Below are positions 23,187 through 31,191 of a stretch of 32,244 nucleotides of DNA, one piece after another. The notes under the pieces are model-generated. The model did no database searches. It was not told where the DNA came from and saw only the letters and a program-made list of their open reading frames with translations. Origin of the DNA: Thiobacillus sp. UBA2186. Its GTDB lineage: Bacteria; Pseudomonadota; Gammaproteobacteria; Burkholderiales; Thiobacillaceae. The stretch's first letter is position 1; the number at the start of each line of letters is the position of its first letter. Made by a program: the position numbers and the translations under genes. Location of the stretch: the NCBI GenBank assembly GCA_002327405.1, contig DCVO01000187.1:1-32244 (forward strand), written 5' to 3'.

Positions 23187-24278
23187 ATGAGCGAAACAAC
23201 CGAACAGAAAAAGCCCGCCGGGCGGCGCAAATTCGAACTGGATCCGCGCCTGGAAAAATACAAGGGCGTGTGGGTCTTCGTCGAGCACGAGCGCGGCGCG
23301 GCCCACTCCGTTTCCTGGGAGCTGATGGGCGAAGGCCGCAAGCTCGCCGACAAGCTCGGCGTGCCGCTGGCCGGCGTGGTCATGGGCGCGCCAGGGCTAC
23401 AGACGCGGCGCTTCTGCCAGGAGGCCTTCCATTACGGCGCCGACCTGTGCTATCTGATGGAGGACCCGCTGCTGTCCGACTACCGCAACCAGCCCTTCAC
23501 CAAAGGGCTGACCGACCTGGTCAACACTTATCAGCCGGAGATTCTGCTGCTGGGCGCCACCACGCTGGGGCGCGACCTCGCCGGCAGCGTTGCGACGACC
23601 TTGCAGACCGGGCTCACCGCCGACTGCACCGAACTCAACATCGACATGGAAAACCGCAGCCTCGCGGCAACCCGTCCGACCTTCGGCGGCAGCCTGCTGT
23701 GCACCATCGTCACCCTCAACTACCGTCCGCAAATGGCCACCGTGCGGCCGCGCGTGATGAGCATGCCGAAGAAGGACGAGACCCGCAACGGCACGATCAC
23801 CGAGCACCCGCTGGGCATGATCGAGACCGACATCGTCACCAAGGTGCTGGAATACATCCCCGACAACCTCGCCGGCAAGCCGCAGCTGCCCTTCGCCGAC
23901 ATCATCGTGTCCGGCGGGCGCGGCATGAAGCGGCCGGATAATTTCCAGCTCATCTGGGACCTGGCCAAGGTGCTGGGTGCCGAAGTCGGCGCCACGCGTC
24001 CGGTGGTGCAGGCCGGCTGGGTGGAACTGGACCGCCAGGTCGGCCAGTCCGGCAAGACCGTTCGTCCCAAGCTCTACATCGCCGCCGGCATCTCCGGCGC
24101 CATCCAGCATCGCGTGGGCATGGAAGGCTCGGACGTGATCATCGCCATCAACACCGATGAGAACGCGCCCATCTTCGACTTCGCCACCTACGGCATCGTC
24201 GGCAACGCCATGACCATCCTGCCGGCGCTGACCGAAGCGTTCCGGCAGCAGCTGGCGACGCGAAAGGTGGCGGTGTGA
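23187..24278 (+). CDS. fixB: FixB, electron-transfer flavoprotein alpha subunit
   Basis: The 363-residue protein starts MSETTEQKKPAGRRKFELDP, with a short charged leader before the ETF-alpha domain (KGVWVFVEHERGAAHSVSWE). The C-terminal FAD-binding region shows ATRPVVQAGWVELDRQVGQS, KTVRPKLYIAAGISGAIQHR and AINTDENAPIFDFATYGIVG, the family's signature. It pairs with FixA to hold the bifurcating FAD. GAGGATCGCAAG is the ribosome binding site. The frame is intact and of normal length. Confidence 0.95.
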   Translation: MSETTEQKKPAGRRKFELDPRLEKYKGVWVFVEHERGAAHSVSWELMGEGRKLADKLGVPLAGVVMGAPGLQTRRFCQEAFHYGADLCYLMEDPLLSDYRNQPFTKGLTDLVNTYQPEILLLGATTLGRDLAGSVATTLQTGLTADCTELNIDMENRSLAATRPTFGGSLLCTIVTLNYRPQMATVRPRVMSMPKKDETRNGTITEHPLGMIETDIVTKVLEYIPDNLAGKPQLPFADIIVSGGRGMKRPDNFQLIWDLAKVLGAEVGATRPVVQAGWVELDRQVGQSGKTVRPKLYIAAGISGAIQHRVGMEGSDVIIAINTDENAPIFDFATYGIVGNAMTILPALTEAFRQQLATRKVAV

Positions 24279-24283
24279 AACAC

Positions 24284-24342
24284 GTAGGAGCGGCGTCCAC
24301 GCCGCGATAGCGTGTGGATCGCGGCGTGGACGCCGCTCCTAC
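24284..24342. repeat. REP pair between fixB and fixC
   Basis: Two inverted GTAG-headed REP units (24284-24308 and 24318-24342), both with the GCGGCGT/ACGCCGC stem. Same family as those flanking the RAYT gene. Confidence 0.9.
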
Positions 24343-24371
24343 AGGAAGAGTTGTAGTACCAGGAGAAACAA

Positions 24372-25670
24372 ATGGACGAAAAATTTGACGCAATCGTGGT
24401 CGGCGCAGGCCCCTCGGGCAATGCCGCCGCCTACACCATGGCCAAGGCCGGACTGAAAGTGCTGCAGATCGAGCGCGGCGAGTATCCCGGCTCCAAGAAC
24501 GTGCAGGGCGCGATCCTGTATTCAAAAGCACTTGAGGAAATCATTCCCGACTTCCGCGAGGATGCGCCGCTGGAGCGACACATCATCGAGCAGCAGATGT
24601 GGGTGCTGGACGACGAGTCCTACGTCGGGTCCACCTACCGCTCGGCCGAGTTCAACAAGCAGCCCTACAACCGCTACACCATCATTCGCGCCCAGTTCGA
24701 CAAATGGTTCTCCAGGCGCGTGCAGGACGCCGGCGCGCTGCTGGTGTGCGAAACCACGGTCACCAATCTGATCATGGACCGCAACCGCGTGATCGGGGTG
24801 CAGACCGACCGCGAGGGCGGCTCCATCTATGCCGATGTGGTGATCCTGGCCGACGGCGTGAATTCGCTGCTGGCGAAAAAGGCCGGCTTCCATCCCGAAC
24901 TGGAGCCCAAGGACGTGGCGCTGGCGGTGAAGGAGATCCACTTCCTGCCGGAAGAAACCATCCAGAGCCGCTTCAACACCGGCGAGGGCGAAGGCGTCGT
25001 GATCGAGATGGCCGGCAAGATCACCCAGGGCATGATGGGCACCGGCTTTCTCTATACGAATAAAGACTCGCTCACCATCGGCGTCGGCTGCATGCTGTCC
25101 GACTTCAAGAGCCAGAAGACCACGCCCTACCTGCTGCTGGAACAGATGAAGGCGCATCCCGCGATCAGGCCGCTGATTGAAGGCGGCGAGATGAAGGAAT
25201 ACACCGCGCACCTGATCCCCGAGGGCGGCTACAAGGCCATGCCCAAGCTCGTCGGCGAGGGCTGGATGATCGTGGGCGACTCCGGCATGTTCGTCAACGC
25301 CGTGCACCGCGAGGGCTCCAACCTGGCCATGACCACCGGGCGCCTGGCCGCCGAGACGGTCATCGACCTCAAGCAGAAGGACCTGCCCATGACCGCCGCC
25401 AACCTCGCCTACTACCAGGGCCGCCTGGAAGACAGCTTCGTCATGAAGGACCTGAAGAAGTACAAGAACATGCCGGAGATATTCCACAAGAACAACCAGT
25501 TCTTCACCGAATATCCCGAGCTGCTCAACCGCGCCGCCCACACCATGCTCACCGTGGACGGCGTGGACAAGAAAACCAAGGAACGCGAGATCCGCAAGAG
25601 CTTCAAAACGCGGCGCTCGCTGTTCGGGCTGATGGGCGACGCGTTCAAGATGTGGAGGGCATTCGAATGA
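24372..25670 (+). CDS. fixC: FixC, ETF-quinone oxidoreductase-type flavoprotein
   Basis: The 432-residue protein has the N-terminal FAD fold DAIVVGAGPSGNAAAYTMAK, followed by LQIERGEYPGSKNVQGAILY, and the later FAD-contact region GEGWMIVGDSGMFVNAVHRE and GSNLAMTTGRLAAETVIDLK. FixC carries electrons from FixAB to the quinone pool. GGAGAAACAA precedes the ATG. Its TGA overlaps the fixX ATG (ATGA), so the two are translationally coupled. Length is normal. Confidence 0.95.
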   Translation: MDEKFDAIVVGAGPSGNAAAYTMAKAGLKVLQIERGEYPGSKNVQGAILYSKALEEIIPDFREDAPLERHIIEQQMWVLDDESYVGSTYRSAEFNKQPYNRYTIIRAQFDKWFSRRVQDAGALLVCETTVTNLIMDRNRVIGVQTDREGGSIYADVVILADGVNSLLAKKAGFHPELEPKDVALAVKEIHFLPEETIQSRFNTGEGEGVVIEMAGKITQGMMGTGFLYTNKDSLTIGVGCMLSDFKSQKTTPYLLLEQMKAHPAIRPLIEGGEMKEYTAHLIPEGGYKAMPKLVGEGWMIVGDSGMFVNAVHREGSNLAMTTGRLAAETVIDLKQKDLPMTAANLAYYQGRLEDSFVMKDLKKYKNMPEIFHKNNQFFTEYPELLNRAAHTMLTVDGVDKKTKEREIRKSFKTRRSLFGLMGDAFKMWRAFE

Positions 25671-25960
25671 TTCCCGTGAAAGTAGAAGAGAAGCTGTTCC
25701 AGAACCGCTACCGCGTCGACGCCGGGCGGCCGCATATCAACATCAAGAACCCGACCACCTGCCAGGTCGAGTGCAAGACCCAGGAATGCACCGTGTGCTG
25801 TCCGGCCGGCTGTTATACCGCCGAAGGCAACGGCCAGGTGGTGCTGATCACCGACGGCTGCCTGGAGTGCGGCACCTGCCGCATCATCTGCACCACCTAC
25901 CGCAACGTGGACTGGGAATATCCGCGCGGAGGGTACGGGATTTTGTTCAAGTTCGGTTGA
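25667..25960 (+). CDS. fixX: FixX ferredoxin-like protein
   Basis: The 97-residue protein begins MIPVKVEEKLFQNRYRVDAG. It contains the cysteine clusters TCQVECKTQECTVCCPAGCY and DGCLECGTCRIICTTYRNVD, then WEYPRGGYGILFKFG at the C-terminus, as in FixX. It completes the quinone-reducing arm of the FixABCX complex with a [4Fe-4S] cluster. The start overlaps the fixC stop; an in-frame codon 15 bases upstream is less likely. Confidence 0.95.
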   Translation: MIPVKVEEKLFQNRYRVDAGRPHINIKNPTTCQVECKTQECTVCCPAGCYTAEGNGQVVLITDGCLECGTCRIICTTYRNVDWEYPRGGYGILFKFG

Positions 25961-26032
25961 ACTGGATTGCCACGTCGCTGCGCTCCTCGCAATGACGTCA
26001 TCGCGAGGGCCGCAGGCCCGTGGCGATCCAGT
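25961..26032. repeat. Hairpin repeat, ACTGGATTGCC/GGCGATCCAGT family
   Basis: The outer arms ACTGGATTGCCACG and CGTGGCGATCCAGT pair, with inner CTCGCAATGACG and TCATCGCGAG. Same family as 14536-14625. Confidence 0.82.
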
Positions 26033-26084
26033 TAAACCAAACCGCGCGTAGCGCTCTGTAACGAATTACTCAAGGATCAAACTC

Positions 26085-26408
26085 ATGCCCAAACCCGAAA
26101 AACACGTCTTCGTCTGCGTCCAGAACCGCGGCCCCGGCCATCCGCGCGGCTCCTGCATGCAAAGCGGCGCCACCGACATCTGGGAGGAATTCGCCTATGC
26201 CTTCCAGCAGAAGAATCTCAACGGCCGCTTCGCGCTGTCCAACACCGGCTGCCTCGGCCCCTGCAACGGCCCGCACGTGCTGGTGTATCCGGAAGGCGTG
26301 ATGTACGGCAAGGTGGCCAAGGAAGACGTCGCCGCCATCGTCGAGGAGCACCTGCTCGGCGACAAGCCGGTGGAACGGCTGATGCTGCCGCCGGAGATTT
26401 GGGGCTGA
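26085..26408 (+). CDS. Thioredoxin-fold [2Fe-2S] ferredoxin (Shethna I type)
   Basis: The 107-residue protein reads MPKPEKHVFVCVQNRGPGHP, RGSCMQSGATDIWEEF and, near residue 55, NTGCLGPCNGPHVLVYPEGV. The four cysteines (C-x(n)-C and C-x3-C) fit the thioredoxin-like 2Fe-2S ferredoxins found beside nif genes, such as Azotobacter FeSI. Likely role is electron transfer or nitrogenase protection; the exact partner is unknown. It follows fixX after a hairpin repeat. AAGGATCAAACTC precedes the ATG. Confidence 0.9.
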   Translation: MPKPEKHVFVCVQNRGPGHPRGSCMQSGATDIWEEFAYAFQQKNLNGRFALSNTGCLGPCNGPHVLVYPEGVMYGKVAKEDVAAIVEEHLLGDKPVERLMLPPEIWG

Positions 26409-26431
26409 TCCAGACGATGAGAATGCATCGT

Positions 26432-26596
26432 TGCGCCCTCACCCCAACCCCTCTCCCGGGGGGCGAGGGGCTTAATCATCCCTCTCCCTCGGGGGCGAGA
26501 CAGGGAATTCGCGGGGCATGCTCCGCGCCTGTCGAGCGGTTCCGGCGTGCAAGCCGGAACGCGCCCTGCAAGGGAGGGAACGAGGGTGAGGGCGCA
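26432..26596. repeat. Composite hairpin repeat with TGCGCCCTCACCC arms
   Basis: The same arms as 11215-11300 enclose the common core plus an extra segment of about 75 bp (roughly 26505-26575) with two palindromes, GCGGGGCATGCTCCGC and TTCCGGCGTGCAAGCCGGAA. Confidence 0.82.
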
Positions 26597-26625
26597 CCGT
26601 TCACACAACCAAGCAAACCCCAACC

Positions 26626-27099
26626 ATGACCACCGACGCCTTCGGCGTGGCCATCGGCTTCGCCGCCCCGCCCGAGATCGACGAGAAGCTGCGCGAGGCC
26701 GCAGCCTGCTACGACGACACCGAGCGTGCCGAGGAATTGTTGTGGACGGCGCTGAAGGCCGATCCGCAATGCCTGGGCAGCTATTTCTCGCTGTATAAGT
26801 TCTACTTCTACAAGCGCATGCTCAAGGAAGCGGAAGGCGTCGCCCTGCTCGGACTCGGCACCGCCGCCAGGCTGGGCGGATTCACTTCGGACTGGAACAA
26901 GCTCGATGCCCATAGCGTCGACTGGCGCCGCGTCGATGCGCCGCAGCACTTTTTCCTGTTCACCCTCAAGGCCCTCGCCTTCATGCGCCTGCGCATGGGC
27001 TACGCCGAGGAAAGCCACACCATTCTCGCCAAATTGCAGGAACTGGACCCGCATGATTCGGTAGGAGCGTCGGTGATCCGGGATTTGGCGGCGGTCTGA
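26626..27099 (+). CDS. TPR-like helical protein, nif-associated
   Basis: The 157-residue protein begins MTTDAFGVAIGFAAPPEIDE. It has TPR-like helix pairs: YDDTERAEELLWTALKADPQ with CLGSYFSLYKFYFYKRMLKE, and a second pair around FTLKALAFMRLRMGYAEESH followed by TILAKLQELDPHD. The D-P at helix ends and A/L/Y spacing fit tetratricopeptide repeats, which mediate protein contacts. I know no function. It overlaps closely with the Rieske gene downstream (15 bp gap), suggesting they act together. Placement after a nif ferredoxin gene is the main functional clue. Confidence 0.75.
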   Translation: MTTDAFGVAIGFAAPPEIDEKLREAAACYDDTERAEELLWTALKADPQCLGSYFSLYKFYFYKRMLKEAEGVALLGLGTAARLGGFTSDWNKLDAHSVDWRRVDAPQHFFLFTLKALAFMRLRMGYAEESHTILAKLQELDPHDSVGASVIRDLAAV

Positions 27100-27114
27100 T
27101 TGCAGCAGGCGCGC

Positions 27115-27429
27115 ATGGCCTACGTCGATGTCTGCAAGCAAAGCCTGCTGTACGAAGGCGAACTGGTGCCGTGCATGGCGGGCGGCAAGGAAATCATCAT
27201 CCTGTGGGCGGACGGCGGCGAGCCGCGCGCCTTTGATGCCGCCTGCCCGCATGAAAAAGTTTCGCTCGCGCGCGGCGACTTCAACGGCCGGATTCTCTAC
27301 TGCATCGCGCACGGCTGGGTGTTCAACGGCCGCGACGGCAAGTCGCTGCAGCCCTGCGGCCGGGAGCTGAAGGAATATCCGCTGCGCATTGCGGAAGGCA
27401 TGGTGCAGGTCGATCTGGCAGCGGCGTGA
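27115..27429 (+). CDS. Rieske-type [2Fe-2S] ferredoxin
   Basis: The 104-residue protein contains both Rieske ligand boxes: C44-P-H46 in AACPHEKVSLARGDFNGR and C63-I-A-H66 in LYCIAHGWVFNGRDGKS, giving the two Cys and two His ligands of a Rieske cluster. It is a soluble stand-alone ferredoxin, with no membrane anchor or oxygenase domain. The first box lacks the usual Gly after His (CPHEK). ATG 27115 is preferred; a TTG at 27100 is an alternative. It probably carries electrons for the adjacent flavoprotein or another nif-linked reaction. Confidence 0.9.
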   Translation: MAYVDVCKQSLLYEGELVPCMAGGKEIIILWADGGEPRAFDAACPHEKVSLARGDFNGRILYCIAHGWVFNGRDGKSLQPCGRELKEYPLRIAEGMVQVDLAAA

Positions 27430-27444
27430 GAAGTAACTGAGTTT

Positions 27445-27556
27445 GTCATTGAGGAGCGCAATAGCCTTTAGCCGCGGGCGCAGCGTGGCGGGACGTGGCA
27501 ATCCGGTTTTTGCTGGGCCTTGTTTGACTGGATCGCCGCGCTTCGCTCGCGATGAC
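27445..27556. repeat. Hairpin repeat, GTCATTGAGGAGCG/GCGATGAC family
   Basis: The arms GTCATTGaggagCGCAATAG and gGATCGCCgcgcttcgctcGCGATGAC belong to the family at 14536-14625, here more diverged. It lies between the Rieske and amine-oxidase genes. Confidence 0.65.
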
Positions 27557-27577
27557 GAAAACGGAGGGAGGGTAAAC

Positions 27578-29149
27578 ATGCTCGATACGGTCATAGTCGG
27601 CGGCGGATTGTGCGGCCTGGCGCTTGCCCGCAGCCTGCACGAACACGGCCGCGCGTTCGCCCTCTACGAAGCGCGGCCGCGCCTGGGCGGGCGCATTCTT
27701 TCCGTGCCGTGCGAGGCCGCCGGCATGGCGCTCGACCTCGGTCCCACCTGGTACTGGCCCGGCACCCAGCCGCGCATCACCAAACTGATCGCCGAACTCG
27801 GCCTGCAAAATTTCCCGCAGCACGATGACGGCACCGTGCTGCAGCTCAGCGACCACGAGCAGCCGCCGGAAACCGTCGCCGCGAACGATCTCCACGGCGG
27901 CGCGCGGCGCCTCGAAGGCGGCATGGCGACGCTGGTGGAAGCATTGGCTGCCGGCCTGCCCGCCGATGCGTTTCATCTGGAACAGGAACTCATCGCCGTG
28001 CGCGACAAGGGCGCCCAGGCCGAACTGCTGTTCCGCCGCGGCGACGTCACCACCATCGTGCATGCGCGGCAGGTAGTACTGGCGATTCCGCCGCGCCTGC
28101 TGGAAGAGCACGTGCAGTTCGACCCGCCCCTGGACGACAGCCTGCGCGAAACCATGCGCGCCATGCCGACATGGATGGCGGACCAGGCAAAAGTGGCAGT
28201 TGGCTTTGCGTCGCCCTTCTGGCGCGCGAACGGAAACTCGGGCAACGCCTTCGTCAGCCATGAACAGGTCACGCTGGGCGAGATCTTCGATGCCTGCGAT
28301 GCCACCGGGCAGCACGCCGCGCTGGGCGGATTCTTCGCCCTGCCGCCGGCATTCCGCGCATCGGTTCATCCCGTCGTCGTGCCCATGCTCATATCGAGCC
28401 AGCTGGTGCAGGTATTCGGCAAGGAAGCGGAGCACGGCGAGCAGCACATGCAGGACTGGTCCACCGAGCGCCACACCTGCAGCACCCTGGACCGCACGCC
28501 TGTCGACGGCCATCCGGAATACGGCAACGCACACCTGCGCCGCAGCTTGTGGAACGGCAAACTTTTTCTGGGCGCGTCTGAAACCGCGGGCTACGGCGGC
28601 GGCTACATGGAAGGCGCGCTGGAAGCGGCGGCGCGCATTCATCGATCGCTCAGCGTGGCGGACAAGGCGGAAGCCGGCAGCAACGAGGCCTGCCTTGCAC
28701 GCTTCGGCGCAACGGCGGGAGCGTTGCGCACGGGCGCCCTGGAGCGCTACCGCCAGCACCTGAATCGTCACCTCGCGGCCCAGGCCAAAACGCAACTGAC
28801 CCAGCGCGCCCTGCTCGACACCGTGGAACAGGTCTACAGCGCGGCGCTGGACCAACTGGCCGTCCTGCCCTTCGATACCGCATCGGTGCCCGTGCAGCGC
28901 GGCCGTTCCGATCTCACGCCCGGGCTGCTCGCGTCCTTCGAGGGCTTCAACGCCGCGCTGCTGGACGAAGTGCTGCAGTTCAACCGCGCGTCCTGCGCCA
29001 TCTCCAATTTTCCCCAGGACCACGATCCTGACCGCGACTACGCGGACGCCATCACGCGCGACCTGGCCGCCGCCTGGCGCGAGTTCGCAATCAACGTGAA
29101 CCGCCTGTTGCTGGACAAAAGCCAGACCCGGGCGGCGCTTGTTCAATGA
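27578..29149 (+). CDS. FAD-dependent amine-oxidase-like protein with a C-terminal extension
   Basis: The 523-residue protein begins MLDTVIVGGGLCGLALARSL, the FAD GxGxxG fold, followed by LYEARPRLGGRILSVPCE, and has the C-terminal FAD-contact region LFLGASETAGYGGGYMEGAL near residue 340. This is the flavin amine oxidase/phytoene desaturase-like architecture; the substrate is unknown. After about residue 360 there is an extra helical region of about 160 residues with no motif I recognise. GGAGGGAGGG precedes ATG 27578. It lies between Rieske and YunG-like genes, and electron transfer with the Rieske protein is an inference. Confidence 0.85.
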   Translation: MLDTVIVGGGLCGLALARSLHEHGRAFALYEARPRLGGRILSVPCEAAGMALDLGPTWYWPGTQPRITKLIAELGLQNFPQHDDGTVLQLSDHEQPPETVAANDLHGGARRLEGGMATLVEALAAGLPADAFHLEQELIAVRDKGAQAELLFRRGDVTTIVHARQVVLAIPPRLLEEHVQFDPPLDDSLRETMRAMPTWMADQAKVAVGFASPFWRANGNSGNAFVSHEQVTLGEIFDACDATGQHAALGGFFALPPAFRASVHPVVVPMLISSQLVQVFGKEAEHGEQHMQDWSTERHTCSTLDRTPVDGHPEYGNAHLRRSLWNGKLFLGASETAGYGGGYMEGALEAAARIHRSLSVADKAEAGSNEACLARFGATAGALRTGALERYRQHLNRHLAAQAKTQLTQRALLDTVEQVYSAALDQLAVLPFDTASVPVQRGRSDLTPGLLASFEGFNAALLDEVLQFNRASCAISNFPQDHDPDRDYADAITRDLAAAWREFAINVNRLLLDKSQTRAALVQ

Positions 29150-29177
29150 GCACCCTGCGCAGACTTGGACATCGGAA

Positions 29178-29627
29178 ATGACGGACTGGACAATAAACCG
29201 CAAGGCGCAACTCGCCTATTCCCGCGAACGCTTTGGGCAAGCCAAGAGTTTTGTATTTCGCAAATGGTGCGAGCTGGCTGAGGAGCGGCATGCATTTCCG
29301 CCCGCCGATCTTTCCGGATCCTGCAAATACGGCAGCCTGTTCATGAATCAGGTTTTCGGCGGGTCGATCCGCGGCCACTATGAACATCAATACAACATCA
29401 TCGAGGGGAGAATCGTCGATCTCAGTCACGATGCCATCGATGTCGGAAGAATCACCCATCCCTACCTGCACGAACCCGAGTTCTTCGCGATTCCGGAAAG
29501 CCAGGCCTCGCTGGATAACTGCCTGCCCCGTGTTACATGCTGGGTCGTCCAATTCCTCGCAGAAATTGAAGACGGACAGAAACTGTCGCACCCATGTCCG
29601 TGGTGTGACACTGCATGCAATCCATAA
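29178..29627 (+). CDS. YunG-like protein
   Basis: From ATG 29178 the 149-residue protein reads MTDWTINRKAQLAYSRERFG. The region SGSCKYGSLFMNQVFGGSIR followed by GHYEHQYNIIEGRIVDLSHD has the layout of Bacillus YunG-family proteins, with an early Cys, a following G-G-x-I, then H-x-Y-N and D-L-S/T. That pattern may be a cysteine-peptidase-like fold; I infer this only from motif spacing. The C-terminus has a CPWCDTAC segment, a possible redox or metal site. It starts 28 bp after the flavoprotein and ends 4 bp before the next gene. Confidence 0.7.
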   Translation: MTDWTINRKAQLAYSRERFGQAKSFVFRKWCELAEERHAFPPADLSGSCKYGSLFMNQVFGGSIRGHYEHQYNIIEGRIVDLSHDAIDVGRITHPYLHEPEFFAIPESQASLDNCLPRVTCWVVQFLAEIEDGQKLSHPCPWCDTACNP

Positions 29628-29631
29628 GACC

Positions 29632-30474
29632 ATGAACGCCGAACGCACGACTCGCACCCAGGATCTGACGCAGACCCATCCCGCGCTCGGCATCCTGCGT
29701 CTGGCCGCGCTTTCCGCCGAGGAAGGCGGATTGCTGGACGACGAGAGCCTGGAACTCATGTTCGAGCAGGTGGAAACCGGCGCGCTGGCCGGCATACCTG
29801 CTGCCGAGAGTTGGCCGGAACTGGAGCGCGGCCTGATGGCGCAAACGCCTTCCAACATGCTCCGCGCCTTGTACGCCTGCGGCGCGCTGCCGGAGGTGCT
29901 GCCCGAAGTGGCCGCCCTGTTCGGCGTGCCCCAGATCGCCGACGACCCGCCGCAGGTCGACATCGGCCATCACCTGCTGCGCGTGCTGGACCAGACCGCG
30001 CGCTGCAACGCGCCGCTGTCCGTGCGCTTCGCCGCACTGGTGATGAACGTCGGCAAGTCGGACTCCCCGCCCGAGCACCTGCCCGTGCACTATCGCCATG
30101 TCGAGCGCGGCGCACCGCGCATCGAAGCGATCTGCGAGCGCTTCGGCATAGCCGACGATTGCCGCGAGCTCGCCCTGCTGGCGCTGGCCGAATGCGAGCG
30201 GGTACACCGGGTTTCCGAAGTGCGGGCCGGCCCGGTGGCCGCGATGCTGGAACGCCTGGGCGCCTTCGACCATCCCCAACGCTACGCGCAGCTCATGCAG
30301 CTGTGCGCCTGCGACTACCGCGCCTACCGCGGCCGCGCAGACCAGGCCTACCCCAAGGCCGCGCTGCTCGACATCGCACTCAAGTCCTGTACCGGCCTGG
30401 CTCCGGACGATCGCGCGGCGACGATCGCCGCCGCGTTCGGCTCGGAACGCTGGTCTGACAACCGTGATACTTAA
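29632..30474 (+). CDS. HD-domain relative of CCA-adding enzyme, catalytic HD lost
   Basis: The 280-residue protein corresponds to the C-terminal HD region of bacterial Cca (tRNA nucleotidyltransferase): SWPELERGLMAQTPSNMLRA, LYACGALPEVLPEVAALFGV, PQIADDPPQVDIGHHLLRVL, APLSVRFAALVMNVGKSDSP. The N-terminal nucleotidyltransferase head is absent. The expected H-D-L-G-K is replaced by M138-N139-V-G-K, and the later His of the HD set also appears lost (LALAECERVHRV), so phosphohydrolase activity is unlikely. The frame is intact over the whole length, so it is a real gene rather than debris. A structural or RNA-binding role is conceivable; nothing shows it. Confidence 0.82.
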   Translation: MNAERTTRTQDLTQTHPALGILRLAALSAEEGGLLDDESLELMFEQVETGALAGIPAAESWPELERGLMAQTPSNMLRALYACGALPEVLPEVAALFGVPQIADDPPQVDIGHHLLRVLDQTARCNAPLSVRFAALVMNVGKSDSPPEHLPVHYRHVERGAPRIEAICERFGIADDCRELALLALAECERVHRVSEVRAGPVAAMLERLGAFDHPQRYAQLMQLCACDYRAYRGRADQAYPKAALLDIALKSCTGLAPDDRAATIAAAFGSERWSDNRDT

Positions 30475-30499
30475 TGATCCGAACCAACATGCTTGATAC

Positions 30500-30608
30500 T
30501 CCTCCCCCGCTAGCCGGGGGAGGGTGGGAGGGGGTAAAGAATTGAACGTGAAACCAAGAAGCACTGCATTACCCCACCCCAACCCTCCCCTGCAAGAGAG
30601 GAGGGAGC
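30500..30608. repeat. GC-rich hairpin repeat, CCTCCCC/GGGGAGG family
   Basis: CTCCTCCCCCgctagcCGGGGGAGG forms one stem, and ACCCCACCCCAACCCTCCCC pairs with the GGGTGGGAGGGGGTAAAG earlier in the element. Confidence 0.78.
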
Positions 30609-30667
30609 AAAAGGCCCGTGCATCAAGAAGTCATGTTTCTCCTCAGTAACCACAACAGGACACCATC

Positions 30668-31096
30668 ATGGCCAAGACACTGACCGCATACCTGGAACCC
30701 AGCCAGGTTCCCTCCCGGCAGGCACTCCAGGAAGCCGTCAAGAACCTGCGCTTCCGGCTGAACCTCGACGAAGCCTATGTTCCGTTCGAGTGGTCGGGCT
30801 ACCTCCCCTGCACGCTCGACGGCGAGGATGCCGGCGTGGACATCCGCTTCGCGGACAGCGCCTCGCGCCTCGCCGAGCAGCCGCAACTGTTGCAGCAGAT
30901 CGGCAATCGCGGCACCGCCATCCTCCTGCGCGGAGGCGGCGACCCGCGCGAGCAGGCCAGCGCATTCATCCTCGGCGCGGTGCTGGCCTACAGCTTCGGC
31001 GCGCTGGTGCAGCTTCACGGCGATGACGCCCTGTGCGCGGCGGAACGACTGCTGGAAGAAGCCCGTGCTGCCTTCAGCCAGGCGCAGGAGAGATGA
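30668..31096 (+). CDS. Unrecognised 142-residue protein
   Basis: The protein begins MAKTLTAYLEPSQVPSRQAL with AGGACACCATC before the ATG. The segments LNLDEAYVPFEWSGYLPCTL and GEDAGVDIRFADSASRLAEQ suggest a mixed alpha/beta domain, and RGTAILLRGGGDPREQASAF with ILGAVLAYSFGALVQLHGDD a hydrophobic helix that may be buried rather than membrane-spanning. I do not recognise the family. It follows the CCA-derived gene after a hairpin repeat and precedes a REP pair. Confidence 0.7.
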   Translation: MAKTLTAYLEPSQVPSRQALQEAVKNLRFRLNLDEAYVPFEWSGYLPCTLDGEDAGVDIRFADSASRLAEQPQLLQQIGNRGTAILLRGGGDPREQASAFILGAVLAYSFGALVQLHGDDALCAAERLLEEARAAFSQAQER

Positions 31097-31112
31097 CAGC
31101 GCGCGGCCGGTC

Positions 31113-31163
31113 GTAGGAGCGGCGTCCGCGCCGCGATCATCGCGCCTTGGAAGGCGCTCCTAC
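31113..31163. repeat. REP pair, GTAG-headed family
   Basis: Two inverted REP units only one base apart (31113-31137, stem GCGGCGT/GCGCCGC, and 31139-31163, stem GCGCCTT/AAGGCGC), both with GTAGGAGCG heads. Confidence 0.88.
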
Positions 31164-31191
31164 GTTGCTCGCACGTCCCCATTCGCAGACG

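Noticed and set aside
27496..27514. TGGCAATCCGGTTTTTGCT as a sigma-54 promoter before the flavoprotein gene.
   Set aside because: The GG-to-GC spacing is two bases too long, and the sequence is part of a dispersed hairpin repeat.
27446..29203. A 585-codon minus-strand open frame over the flavoprotein gene.
   Set aside because: Low-complexity composition and full overlap with a recognisable FAD protein on the plus strand.
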